Positions 5,651 to 13,010 of a stretch of DNA of 21,862 nucleotides are shown in pieces. The DNA is from a virus. The position numbers were made by a program, and so were the translations under genes. The first letter of the stretch is position 1; every line of letters starts with the position of its first letter. Location: positions 1 through 21,862 of IMG/VR virus record IMGVR_UViG_3300035034_001882, one strand, 5' to 3'. The notes under the pieces are model-generated. The model worked only from the letters and a program-made list of their open reading frames with translations. It searched no databases and had not been told where the DNA came from.

Positions 5651-5669
5651 TGTTGAGAAAAACTCACCA
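5651..5669. promoter_or_regulatory. Operator-like site O2
   Basis: TGTTGAG-AAAAA-CTCACCA, 19 bases, one arm mismatch from the perfect form. It lies 14 bases before the ribosome site of the rightward regulator gene at 5697, where a bound protein would block that gene's expression. Confidence 0.65.
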
Positions 5670-5696
5670 CTAATCAGTGAGCAAGGAGCAACAACC

Positions 5697-5945
5697 ATGA
5701 TTATGAAACCAGCTGAATACGTAGTAAAGCAATTCGGAGGCGTTAGAAAAACCGCTAGAACTATAGGAAGAAGCCCCGCCGCCGTATGCAAATGGAATAA
5801 AAGCAAGGCTGACGGTGGACTCGGAGGCACAGTGCCTAAAGGACTTCAAACTACAATCTTGCAAATGGCCGAAGACCTTGAACTAGACATTACGCCCGCT
5901 GACCTAATATTAGGCAGAGAAATAGCCGATGAAGATGTAGACTAG
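5697..5945 (+). CDS. Cro/YdaS-like helix-turn-helix regulator
   Basis: The 82-residue form starts at ATG 5697, which has AAGGAG eight bases upstream. The frame is open back to an ATG at 5583, but that extension runs through both operator-like sites and lacks a ribosome site. The segment EYVVKQFGGVRKTARTIGRS, then PAAVCKWNKS, is the helix-turn-helix. GGTVPKGLQTTILQMAEDL and a LDITPADLILGRE ending are typical of small phage YdaS/Cro-like proteins. It is the first rightward gene before the terminase operon and divergent from the regulator at 5315, so it probably plays the Cro role. Its stop lies immediately before operator-like site O3. Confidence 0.75.
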   Translation: MIMKPAEYVVKQFGGVRKTARTIGRSPAAVCKWNKSKADGGLGGTVPKGLQTTILQMAEDLELDITPADLILGREIADEDVD

Positions 5946-5964
5946 TGTTGAGATAAGTGCAACG
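5946..5964. promoter_or_regulatory. Operator-like site O3 before the terminase genes
   Basis: TGTTGAG-ATAAG-TGCAACG. The left arm is identical to the perfect site at 7957; the right arm keeps 4 of 7 bases. It begins right after the stop of the upstream regulator and ends just before the terS ribosome site. Confidence 0.45.
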
Positions 5965-5978
5965 TAAGGAGTTTATAC

Positions 5979-6452
5979 ATGGCTAAAGAAGCAAAAAAAA
6001 CAGAGCTAAACGAAAAGCAAAAGCTCTTTTGCCAGGAATATTTAAAAGATCTTAACGCCACTCAAGCTGCTATTAGAGCGGGATATTCAGAAAAAACTGC
6101 GAAATCCCAAGGCCAACGCCTGTTGACTAATGTTTACATTAAAGAGTTTTTGGAGAAACAAAACGAGCAAAGACAAGAGCGAGTGAAAGTAGACGCTGAC
6201 TACGTACTAAAAACAATTACCGAAACCAGTGAACGTTGCGCCCAGAAAGAACAGGTCATGGAATACTGTCCGGCAGAAAAAGCAATGGTGCCTACAGGTG
6301 AATGGAAGTTCGAACATCGAGGCGTATTAAAAGGATGCGAGCTTTTAGGTAAACACTTAAAGCTGTTTACGGATAAGGTGGAGCATTCGATTGATAAGAC
6401 TTTAGAAGATATTATTACGGAATCGTTTAAGAAGGAGAAAGAGAATGATTAA
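5979..6452 (+). CDS. terS: Terminase small subunit
   Basis: This 157-residue protein belongs to the Terminase_2 type. The N-terminal DNA-binding region reads LNEKQKLFCQEYLKDLNATQ (9-28), then AAIRAGYSEKTAKSQGQRLL, the hallmark helix-turn-helix of these subunits. The middle (VDADYVLKTITETSERC and after) is the oligomerisation region. The Lys/Glu-rich end (KKEKEND) probably contacts the large subunit. It recognises the packaging site and activates the motor ATPase. AAGGAG lies seven bases before the ATG. Its end overlaps the start of a 17-codon micro-ORF that leads into terL. Confidence 0.9.
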   Translation: MAKEAKKTELNEKQKLFCQEYLKDLNATQAAIRAGYSEKTAKSQGQRLLTNVYIKEFLEKQNEQRQERVKVDADYVLKTITETSERCAQKEQVMEYCPAEKAMVPTGEWKFEHRGVLKGCELLGKHLKLFTDKVEHSIDKTLEDIITESFKKEKEND

Positions 6453-6498
6453 CAGTTTAAGGCATGTAAAAGAAATTAACGGCAAAGACGAGGAGTGA
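6445..6498 (+). CDS. 17-codon micro-ORF linking terS and terL
   Basis: ATG at 6445 has AAGGAG (6432-6437) seven bases upstream and overlaps the terS end by eight bases. The peptide MINSLRHVKEINGKDEE ends in TGA, which overlaps the terL start as GTGA. terL has no usable ribosome site of its own, because GAGG directly touches its GTG. The micro-ORF would therefore carry ribosomes across the gap so they can reinitiate at terL. The act of translation may matter more than the peptide. Confidence 0.5.
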   Translation: MINSLRHVKEINGKDEE

Positions 6499-7937
6499 AA
6501 CTAGCCGCTGAGAAGATTAGATATTGGCGTGAAAACCCGATTCAAGCGGTGCGTGATAACTTCAAAGTCGAGCCTGATATTTGGCAGAGAAAAGCACTAG
6601 AAGCTTTTGTATCTAATGATAGAGATAAAATACGCATCGCCCTTCGCGCCTGCGCCGGCCCTGGCAAGTCAGCGGTCCTTGCATGGTGTGGTTGGCTATT
6701 CCTTTTATGCTTCTGTGAAAAGGGTGAACACCCAAAGGGTGCAGTCGTTTCAATCACTCAAGACAATTTAAAAGACAATCTATGGTCTGAAATGAGCAAG
6801 TGGCAGCAACGCTCACCTATTTTAAAAGCTACGTTTACCTGGACGCAAACTAAGATCTTTCAAAACGATTATCCTGAAACGTGGTTTCTAGCTGCCCGCT
6901 CTTTTCCAAAGTCAGCTGACACTGAAACACTTGGAAAGACTTTATCAGGTGTGCATGGAAAGTATGTCTTATTCCTAATAGATGAATCAGGCGCTATTCC
7001 GATTCAAGTAGGAAAGGCAGCGGAGCAAGCAGTCGGTGAAACGCTCGCGCGTGGCGGGTTTGTTAAGATCATGCAAGCTGGAAACCCGATAAGTTTAGAC
7101 GGGATGTTATATGCAGCTGATAAATCAGATGATTGGTTTAAGATTAAAATTACCGGCGACCCCGATGACCCTGAGCGCTCACCAAGAATTGATGCAGAAT
7201 GGGCGCGTGGACAGATAGATAAGTATGGACGTGATGACCCCTGGGTTATGGCCTATATTTTGGGGCTGTTTCCAAAGTCTTCTATTAACTCTCTACTTAG
7301 TGAAGACGATGTTATGCAGGCAATTAACCGTGTGATAAAGCCAGAGGACATTTCTTTTTCTCAAAAACGATTAGGCATAGATGTGGCCAGGTTCGGACTT
7401 GATTCTACTGTCATCTTTCCAAGACAGGGTTTGTGTGCGTTTAATCCTGTAGTAATGAGAGGGGCCGATAACCCACAAATTGCAGCGCGTGTGATGAAGG
7501 CAAAGCTTAAGTGGGGCTCACAAGTTGAGTTTGTAGACGGCACCGGAGGCTTTGGCGGCGGCGTGGTAGATTTTCTAAAACAAGCTGGCTATCATCCAAA
7601 AGAAATTCACTTTTCATCTAAGGCCATTGATGAGAGATACTATAATAAACGAACCGAAATGTGGTTTATGATGAGTGAATGGATTAAGGGAAACGGCGGC
7701 TTGCCAAATGATAATGACTTGCTTGTTGAGCTTTGCGCACCAACTTATACAATTAGAAATGGTAAGCTATTACTTGAGCCAAAAGAAAAGATCAAGGAGC
7801 GCCTTGGCAAATCACCGGATAAGGCCGATGCATTGGCGTTAACATTTGCTCTACCAGAAATGGTAAGAACCGACAATATCCCAGGACTAGAGACTAATTT
7901 TAACAAGGCAAAGACCGACTTTGACCCTCTTTCATAA
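6495..7937 (+). CDS. terL: Terminase large subunit (packaging ATPase-nuclease)
   Basis: This is a 480-residue motor protein that drives DNA into the prohead and cuts it. Walker A is RACAGPGKSA (51-60; K58), and Walker B with the catalytic Glu is VLFLIDES (148-155; D153, E154). The RNase H-like nuclease domain has acidic residues in GIDVARFG (D286), EFVDGTGG (D348) and PDKADALAL (D455). These cover both active sites, so the protein looks intact. The start is GTG at 6495; a stop lies six codons upstream and no other start fits the conserved N-terminus. It overlaps the micro-ORF stop by four bases. The packaging mode (headful or site-specific) cannot be read from this window. Confidence 0.95.
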   Translation: MKLAAEKIRYWRENPIQAVRDNFKVEPDIWQRKALEAFVSNDRDKIRIALRACAGPGKSAVLAWCGWLFLLCFCEKGEHPKGAVVSITQDNLKDNLWSEMSKWQQRSPILKATFTWTQTKIFQNDYPETWFLAARSFPKSADTETLGKTLSGVHGKYVLFLIDESGAIPIQVGKAAEQAVGETLARGGFVKIMQAGNPISLDGMLYAADKSDDWFKIKITGDPDDPERSPRIDAEWARGQIDKYGRDDPWVMAYILGLFPKSSINSLLSEDDVMQAINRVIKPEDISFSQKRLGIDVARFGLDSTVIFPRQGLCAFNPVVMRGADNPQIAARVMKAKLKWGSQVEFVDGTGGFGGGVVDFLKQAGYHPKEIHFSSKAIDERYYNKRTEMWFMMSEWIKGNGGLPNDNDLLVELCAPTYTIRNGKLLLEPKEKIKERLGKSPDKADALALTFALPEMVRTDNIPGLETNFNKAKTDFDPLS

Positions 7938-7956
7938 ATAGCTTTGACATGACGTG

Positions 7957-7975
7957 TGTTGAGATTACCTCAACA
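7957..7975. promoter_or_regulatory. Operator-like site O4, perfect palindrome
   Basis: TGTTGAG-ATTAC-CTCAACA: seven-base arms, exact inverted repeat, five-base spacer. It sits between terL and the acetyltransferase gene. A consensus TTGACA (7944-7949) lies just upstream and TATATT (7989-7994) downstream, but they are too far apart to form one promoter. Confidence 0.7.
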
Positions 7976-8013
7976 GTTTACTTTTCCTTATATTAAACCG
8001 AGTCTATTGTTGA

Positions 8014-8457
8014 ATGGATTTTCAAACAGAGAAGTTTACAGATATAGAGCACGAAGTCTTGCCTCTGCTAGAAAAGCACTGGGCTGAAGTTAGCGTCTAT
8101 GATGATTTAAAAGTCGATGTAAACACCGAGTCCTACAAAGTATTAAGTGATAATGAAGCTCTAATTATCTTCACAGCCCGTGTTGACGGCAAACTTGTAG
8201 GCTACGCTTCTTTTTTTCTCGGCACCTCCCTACATATAAAGACCCTATTTCAAGCCATTCAAGACGCTGTTTACCTAGATAAACAATACCGCTCTAAAGA
8301 CTCCGGTTTTATTAAGTGGTGCGAAACACGTCTAAAAGATATGGGCGTTCAAATTATATTTCACATGGTTAAAGAAAATTATGACTGGTCTAAGTCCCTT
8401 ATGGGCTCAGGCTACAAATTAGATGAAAAGGTTTATTCAAGAAGATTAGATCTTTAA
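8014..8457 (+). CDS. GNAT-like N-acetyltransferase, phage type
   Basis: This 147-residue protein resembles phage-encoded GNAT proteins. The strand pair ALIIFTARVDGKLVGYASFF (49-68) is the usual central beta hairpin. VYLDKQYRSKDSGF (86-99) occupies the acetyl-CoA pyrophosphate-binding strand and loop, although the canonical Q/R-x-x-G-x-G/A pattern is only partly kept. IKWCETRLKDMGVQIIFHMV is the following helix and strand, and GYKLDEKVYSRRL the C-terminal strand. The substrate is unknown. It lies between terL and the head genes, a place where podoviruses often carry such a gene. No clear ribosome site precedes the ATG. The operator-like site at 7957 suggests its expression is controlled separately. 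Confidence 0.7.
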   Translation: MDFQTEKFTDIEHEVLPLLEKHWAEVSVYDDLKVDVNTESYKVLSDNEALIIFTARVDGKLVGYASFFLGTSLHIKTLFQAIQDAVYLDKQYRSKDSGFIKWCETRLKDMGVQIIFHMVKENYDWSKSLMGSGYKLDEKVYSRRLDL

Positions 8458-8472
8458 AAGGAGTATTGGTTT

Positions 8473-8877
8473 ATGGGCTCTTCCAACCCCTTAGCTTTTG
8501 TAAATCCATTTATAAACATTGCCACTGGCAGAGGTAAGTCTGAGGATTGGCGAGACGCAGGCCGCACTATTATGACTGGCGGTATGTCAGATGCATTTAG
8601 ATATGTGAAAGAGACCGCACAAGCCCCTGGCAAAGAAAAAGCAGCGGCTGAAAAACTAGCTGCCGAGCAACAAGCTGCATTCGATAAATCACAAAATGAA
8701 GTAGCCCTAAAAGAATCAAACGACTTAGCACGTGATGAAGCCAATTCCTTGCGTGATCGCCAAAGATCAAGACAGAGAAAGGTTTCGGCTAACAACAGAA
8801 GCGGCGGCGGCTCTAGCCTATTAGGCGGCTCAATCGGTTCAAGTGGAGTGGGCGGCAAAAGCCTATTAGGTAGTTAA
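8473..8877 (+). CDS. Gly/Ser-rich small virion-associated protein, gp7.3-like
   Basis: This is a 134-residue protein of three parts. The N-terminus is hydrophobic (NPLAFVNPFINIATG). A helical Ala/Lys/Glu-rich middle (about 46-95) is probably a coiled coil. The tail is Arg- then Gly/Ser-rich: RDRQRSRQRKVSANNRSGGG, then SSLLGG and KSLLGS. Short basic, Gly-rich proteins ending in such LLG motifs sit next to portal genes in many podoviruses, and T7 gp7.3, a tail assembly protein, has a similar build. That match is by composition and position only. AAGGAG lies ten bases before the ATG. The stop overlaps the portal start as TAATG. Confidence 0.6.
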   Translation: MGSSNPLAFVNPFINIATGRGKSEDWRDAGRTIMTGGMSDAFRYVKETAQAPGKEKAAAEKLAAEQQAAFDKSQNEVALKESNDLARDEANSLRDRQRSRQRKVSANNRSGGGSSLLGGSIGSSGVGGKSLLGS

Positions 8878-10601
8878 TGGAATCAGCAAAAGCTAAAAAC
8901 GACTCACTAATAAAACAACTAGAAAACGAGCGAGCTAGTTTTATATCTCACTGGAAAGACTTAGGTGATTTTTTAAAGCCAAGACGCCCGCGCTTTTATA
9001 CTTCAGACATCAATAAAGGGGACAGAAAAAATCAAAAGATTCTAGACTCTACGGCCACAATGGCCCTACGTACTATGGCCTCCGGCATGATGAGTGGAGT
9101 GACTTCGCCTGCAAGACCTTGGTTTAAACTAGCCACGCCCTATGACGAACTAAACCAAATGGAGTCTGTTAAGAAGTGGCTTCATGACGTATCTAATATT
9201 ATATCAGTTAGCTTTTTAAGATCTAATCTCTATAATTCTTTGCCTATTATATATGGAGACATGGGCGCATTCGGTACGGCGGCCCTCTTTATAGATGAAG
9301 ATAGTGAGGAAGTTTTTCAAACCTTTCCTATGCCTATTGGTTCTTACTCCATTGCAAACAATGAAAAGCTACGCATTGATGTGTTTACACGAACCTTCAA
9401 GATGACAGTGAGACAGATTGTTTCAAAGTTTGGTAAAGATGAAACAAGTAAAATCGACTGGTCAAATATATCTGAAGCCGTAAAAGAAAAGTATGAAAGT
9501 GGCTTACATGATGAATGGGTTGAAGTATGCCACACTGTAAAGCCTAATCAAGAATATAGTAAAGACAAACTAGAATCAGAATTCAAGAAATACATATCTA
9601 TATATTATGAAAAAGACTCTAAGCCTAAAGGCGGCGAAGATGTTTACCTTAGTAAAAAAGGCTATGACTACTTTCCTGTTCTATGTCCACGCTGGGAAGT
9701 AAACGGCGGCGATGCTTACGGGACAGATTGCCCAGGCATGGTAGCTCTTGGTGACGTAAAACAATTACAACAGGGTGAAAGAAAAACTCTACAAGCCTTA
9801 GAGAAGATGATTAACCCGCCACTTGTAGGTTCATCGAACTTAAGAAATCAAAAAGTCTCACTACTTCCAGGTGACGTAAACTATGACGATACCCCAGGCG
9901 GTGTGGGCGGCTTAAGAGCCCTACATGAAGTCAACTTTCGCGTGGACTTAATGGAAAACAAGCAACAACAAGTTAGGCATAGAATTCAAAGAGCTTTCTT
10001 TGAAGATTTATTTTTAATGCTAGCCAGCTCAGATCGTCGCCAAATTACAGCGCGTGAAATTGAAGAGCGTCATGAAGAAAAACTATTAGCTTTAGGGCCC
10101 GTGCTTGAACAATTAAATCAAGATTTACTAGACCCATTAATTGACATTGCCTTTGACCTACATATCAAACAAGGTCTGTTGCCTGAAATACCTGAAGAGC
10201 TAAGCGGTGTTGTATTAAAAGTTGAATACATATCTGTTATGGCACAGGCGCAAAAACTTATCACTATCGGTGCAGTTGATCGCTTCACTCAATACGCAGG
10301 GCAAGTCGCTAGCTTTGACCCAAGTGTTTTAGATAAAATCAGCGCAGATAAATTAATAGAAACTTACGGCGATATTACTTCCATTCCTCCAGGCATTGTT
10401 AAGTCAGATGAAGAAGTTCAAGCAGCGAGAGAAGCTCAGGCTCAGGCTCAGGCCCAAGCTCAGCAAATGCAACAAATGCAACAAATGGCCGGTGCCGCAC
10501 AAAATCTAGGTAAGACACCTATGGGTCAGGACTCAGCTCTTGACCGAATGATTGATGAAGCGGGCGCCAATCAAATAAGTGAGGGCTTTGTAGATGAATA
10601 A
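8877..10601 (+). CDS. Portal (head-to-tail connecting) protein
   Basis: The 574-residue length matches the T7 gp8/BPP-1 family of portal proteins. Signature stretches are DLGDFLKPRRPRFY (28-41), ASGMMSGVTSPARPWFKL (68-85), a YGDMGAFGTAALFIDED segment and EIEERHEEKLLALGPVLEQL in the long helical wing. Twelve copies form the DNA channel at one capsid vertex, bound by terminase during packaging and by the adaptor afterwards. The C-terminus carries a Gln/Ala/Met repeat (AQAQAQAQQMQQMQQM). The start is coupled to the upstream gene through TAATG, and the end overlaps the Bbp19-like gene by eight bases. Confidence 0.95.
   Translation: MESAKAKNDSLIKQLENERASFISHWKDLGDFLKPRRPRFYTSDINKGDRKNQKILDSTATMALRTMASGMMSGVTSPARPWFKLATPYDELNQMESVKKWLHDVSNIISVSFLRSNLYNSLPIIYGDMGAFGTAALFIDEDSEEVFQTFPMPIGSYSIANNEKLRIDVFTRTFKMTVRQIVSKFGKDETSKIDWSNISEAVKEKYESGLHDEWVEVCHTVKPNQEYSKDKLESEFKKYISIYYEKDSKPKGGEDVYLSKKGYDYFPVLCPRWEVNGGDAYGTDCPGMVALGDVKQLQQGERKTLQALEKMINPPLVGSSNLRNQKVSLLPGDVNYDDTPGGVGGLRALHEVNFRVDLMENKQQQVRHRIQRAFFEDLFLMLASSDRRQITAREIEERHEEKLLALGPVLEQLNQDLLDPLIDIAFDLHIKQGLLPEIPEELSGVVLKVEYISVMAQAQKLITIGAVDRFTQYAGQVASFDPSVLDKISADKLIETYGDITSIPPGIVKSDEEVQAAREAQAQAQAQAQQMQQMQQMAGAAQNLGKTPMGQDSALDRMIDEAGANQISEGFVDE
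10434..10487 (+). repeat. In-frame short tandem repeat in the portal C-terminus
   Basis: Five six-base units, four GCTCAG and one GCCCAA (10434-10463), are followed by CAAATG and two CAACAAATG units (to 10487). They encode Ala-Gln and Gln-Gln-Met repeats. Such tracts can change length by replication slippage without breaking the frame. Confidence 0.7.
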
Positions 10602-10920
10602 TCAATCAAAACCAATGGTGAAAAACGCTGCTAGTGAAAAGCAAGTAGCCAGTGCCAATCAAAAAGAAAAATTCAAACGCTCAGAAGAGATTCAAGACAT
10701 GCGCTTTGTAATGAACACAATACAAGGACGCCGATTTGTTTGGCGACTCATGGGTCACTGCAAGTCTTTTCAATCTATCTACGAGCAGTCAGCGCGCATT
10801 CACTACAATTCTGGCAAGCAAGATGTGGGCTTTTATATTATGCGCGAAACACAAGATGCTGACCCTGATCTATGGCTAAAAATGCAACAAGAAAACATGA
10901 CAATTAAAGGAGATAATTAA
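10594..10920 (+). CDS. Bbp19-like phage protein
   Basis: This is a 108-residue protein. The conserved core DMRFVMNTIQGRRFVWRLMG (35-54) followed by SIYEQSARIHYNSGKQDVGF and DPDLWLKMQQEN matches the small Bbp19 family, which lies between portal and scaffold genes in BPP-1-like podoviruses. Its biochemical role is not established, and the location suggests head morphogenesis. It overlaps the portal gene by eight bases, and its stop forms TAATG with the scaffold start, so translation is coupled on both sides. Confidence 0.8.
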   Translation: MNNQSKPMVKNAASEKQVASANQKEKFKRSEEIQDMRFVMNTIQGRRFVWRLMGHCKSFQSIYEQSARIHYNSGKQDVGFYIMRETQDADPDLWLKMQQENMTIKGDN

Positions 10921-11543
10921 TGGAAGAGGCAACACAGTCCGTTCAAGATACAACCAACACGGATAAGTCTACCATATTAACCCAAACTGACGAGCCAACA
11001 ACTGACGTCAAGGCTGAAGAGGTTGAGGTTAAACAAGAAGTAGAAACTAAATCAAAGCCGGAAGAAAGAATCATACCTGAAAAGTATGAGCTTAAACTTT
11101 CTGAAGATTCCCGATTAAGCGCTGAAGCCCTGGAAGAAATTTCTGAATACGCAAAACAGAAAGGACTAACCAATGAAGAGGCTCAGGATGTTTTAAGTCG
11201 GGATGAAAAAGTGGTGCAAGGTTTCGTTTCAAGAAATCAGGATCAGTTTGAGCAAGTACAAAGTGACTGGGTTAACCAGATAAAACAAGACAGTGAAATT
11301 GGTGGAGACAGGTTCAACGAGTCTGTAGTAGCTGCCAAATCTGTCGTTGATCGCTTTGGCTCAGAAGAGTTTAGGCAAGAGTTAAATGAATCAGGTTACG
11401 GGAATCATCCTGGTCTTGTTCGTTTATTCGCAAAAGTAGGTAGAGCAATGGCAAACGATAAGTTTGTACATGGGGGTGCAAGTGTGGTTGAAGAGCCGCC
11501 GCAAAGTCATGAAAACATTCTCTACCCTGAAACAAAAACATAA
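10920..11543 (+). CDS. Probable capsid scaffolding protein
   Basis: This is a 207-residue, strongly acidic protein. A disordered Thr/Glu/Lys-rich N-terminus (about 1-55) precedes a helical region (LSAEALEEISEYAKQKGLTN and on). A conserved end, GYGNHPGLVRLFAKVGRAM (about 166-184), recurs in podovirus scaffold-like proteins just before the capsid gene. Scaffolds shape the prohead and then leave it. No protease motif is visible. Position directly upstream of the capsid gene and composition support the call; sequence identity alone would not. The start is in TAATG overlap with the Bbp19-like gene. Confidence 0.75.
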   Translation: MEEATQSVQDTTNTDKSTILTQTDEPTTDVKAEEVEVKQEVETKSKPEERIIPEKYELKLSEDSRLSAEALEEISEYAKQKGLTNEEAQDVLSRDEKVVQGFVSRNQDQFEQVQSDWVNQIKQDSEIGGDRFNESVVAAKSVVDRFGSEEFRQELNESGYGNHPGLVRLFAKVGRAMANDKFVHGGASVVEEPPQSHENILYPETKT

Positions 11544-11561
11544 AACTAAAGGAGTTTTAAA

Positions 11562-12551
11562 ATGGCTGTAATTGGCAATAAAAACCCTACTATGCTCGAT
11601 GTAGCAAGTAGAACAGAAGAAGGTAAGGTAGCAAAATCAATAGTTGAAATTCTATCTGAAACAAATGAAGTAATCGCTGACGCCTCTATGGTAGAAGCAA
11701 ACGACGGCTCAGGTCACAAAACTACAATTAGAAGTGGTTTACCTATGGCTACTTGGAGACAGTTAAACTACGGTGTTCAACCTAGTAAATCAACTACTGT
11801 TCAAGTGAAAGATTCTTGCGGTATGCTTGAGTCATACGCTGAAGTAGATAAGTCTTTGGCAGACCTAAACGGTAACACTGCGGCGTTTCGTTTAAGTGAA
11901 GACAGAGGTTTTCTTGAAGGTATGAATCAGACCTACACTGAAACTTTGTTTTACGGTAACACGGCTGAAGACCCTGAAAAATTCATGGGCTTAGCTCCTC
12001 GTTATAACTCATTGAGTGCTGAAAATGCTTCTCATGTATTAAGCGCAGGCGGTTCAGGTTCAGACAATACTTCTATTTGGTTAGTGGTATGGGGTCAAAA
12101 CACTGTTCACGGTATCTATCCAAAAGGTTCTATGGCTGGTCTTCATCATAAAGATCTAGGCGAAGAGACTTTAAAAGATGCTAACGGCGGTTTGTATCAA
12201 GGCTACCGCACTCATTACAAATGGGATTGTGGTTTAGTTCTACGTGATTGGAGATATGTTGTTAGAATAGCTAACATTGATGTATCAGACTTAACTAAAG
12301 ACGCGGCAACTGGCGCAGATTTAATTGATCTAATGGCTCAAGCTTGCGAATTAGTTCCAAACTTGAATATGGGTCGCGCGGCATTTTATTGTAACCGTAC
12401 TATTTCTTCTTTCCTACGCAGACAAATGGCTAATAAAAATAACGTTCATCTTTCTCTAGACGAGGCGGCTGGCAAGAAAGTTATGGCTTTTGACAGTGTG
12501 CCAGTAAGAAGAGTAGACGCTATTTTAAACAGCGAAGCGGCAGTATCTTAA
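11562..12551 (+). CDS. Major capsid protein, BPP-1 type
   Basis: This is a 329-residue protein with the features of BPP-1-like major capsid proteins (HK97 fold). Recognisable parts are MAVIGNKNPTMLDVASRTEE at the start, TTIRSGLPMATWRQLNYGVQ (54-73), LYQGYRTHYKWDCGLVLRDW (about 211-230) and the end strand AFDSVPVRRVDAIL. It forms the icosahedral shell. AAAGGAG seven bases before the ATG is a strong site, as expected for the most abundant virion protein. It lies between the scaffold and cement protein genes, the standard order for this group. Confidence 0.9.
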   Translation: MAVIGNKNPTMLDVASRTEEGKVAKSIVEILSETNEVIADASMVEANDGSGHKTTIRSGLPMATWRQLNYGVQPSKSTTVQVKDSCGMLESYAEVDKSLADLNGNTAAFRLSEDRGFLEGMNQTYTETLFYGNTAEDPEKFMGLAPRYNSLSAENASHVLSAGGSGSDNTSIWLVVWGQNTVHGIYPKGSMAGLHHKDLGEETLKDANGGLYQGYRTHYKWDCGLVLRDWRYVVRIANIDVSDLTKDAATGADLIDLMAQACELVPNLNMGRAAFYCNRTISSFLRRQMANKNNVHLSLDEAAGKKVMAFDSVPVRRVDAILNSEAAVS

Positions 12552-12579
12552 TTTAATTAATCTATAAGGAGATTTAAAA

Positions 12580-12999
12580 ATGTATACAGATAAACAATTA
12601 GAATTCTCAAGTGAGCAAGCGGTTACTGCAACCGCTGCTTCAACTAACAACATTGATCTAGGTGCAGCTAGAGATATCGGCGTTTCTGAAGGCTTGCATG
12701 TTTTCGTAAACGTTGATGAAGCGGCTGTATCAGCTGGCGCTTCTACTTTGGTAGTAGCCCTAGAAGTTGATAGTGACCCTGCTTTCGGTAGCGCAAAAGT
12801 TGTTGCTACTACAGCGGCAATTCCAAAAGCCACTTTGGTAGCTGGTCATAGCTTCTATCTTCCGGTACCTGTTGGTGCAGACGAGCGTTATATGCGCTTA
12901 AACTACACGGTTGGTACTGCTAACTTAACGGCTGGTAAATTTACTGCTTCGATTGTTAAAGACATTCAATCTAGCAAAGCTTATCCAGACGCTTTATAA
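12580..12999 (+). CDS. Bbp16-like capsid cement protein
   Basis: This 139-residue, beta-rich protein matches the Bbp16 cement family, which decorates and stabilises the BPP-1 capsid. The opening MYTDKQLEFSSEQAVTATAA, the middle VVALEVDSDPAFGSAKVVAT and the closing YPDAL are typical. It directly follows the capsid gene and has its own AAGGAG. It probably binds the outside of the shell at symmetry axes or capsomer junctions. Confidence 0.85.
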   Translation: MYTDKQLEFSSEQAVTATAASTNNIDLGAARDIGVSEGLHVFVNVDEAAVSAGASTLVVALEVDSDPAFGSAKVVATTAAIPKATLVAGHSFYLPVPVGADERYMRLNYTVGTANLTAGKFTASIVKDIQSSKAYPDAL

Positions 13000-13010
13000 G
13001 GAGTATTTAA

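Noticed and set aside
5583-5696. N-terminal extension of the 5697 regulator back to ATG 5583
   Set aside because: It lacks a ribosome site and would translate across both operator-like sites. ATG 5697 has AAGGAG and starts at the conserved domain.
7944-7994. TTGACA (7944) with TATATT (7989) as one promoter
   Set aside because: The spacing is about 39 bases, far from the 16-18 needed.
8454-8858. Leftward 134-codon Pro/Ser/Ala-rich frame
   Set aside because: It is antisense to the coupled gp7.3-like gene. Its composition is the reverse reading of Gly/Ser and Ala codons.
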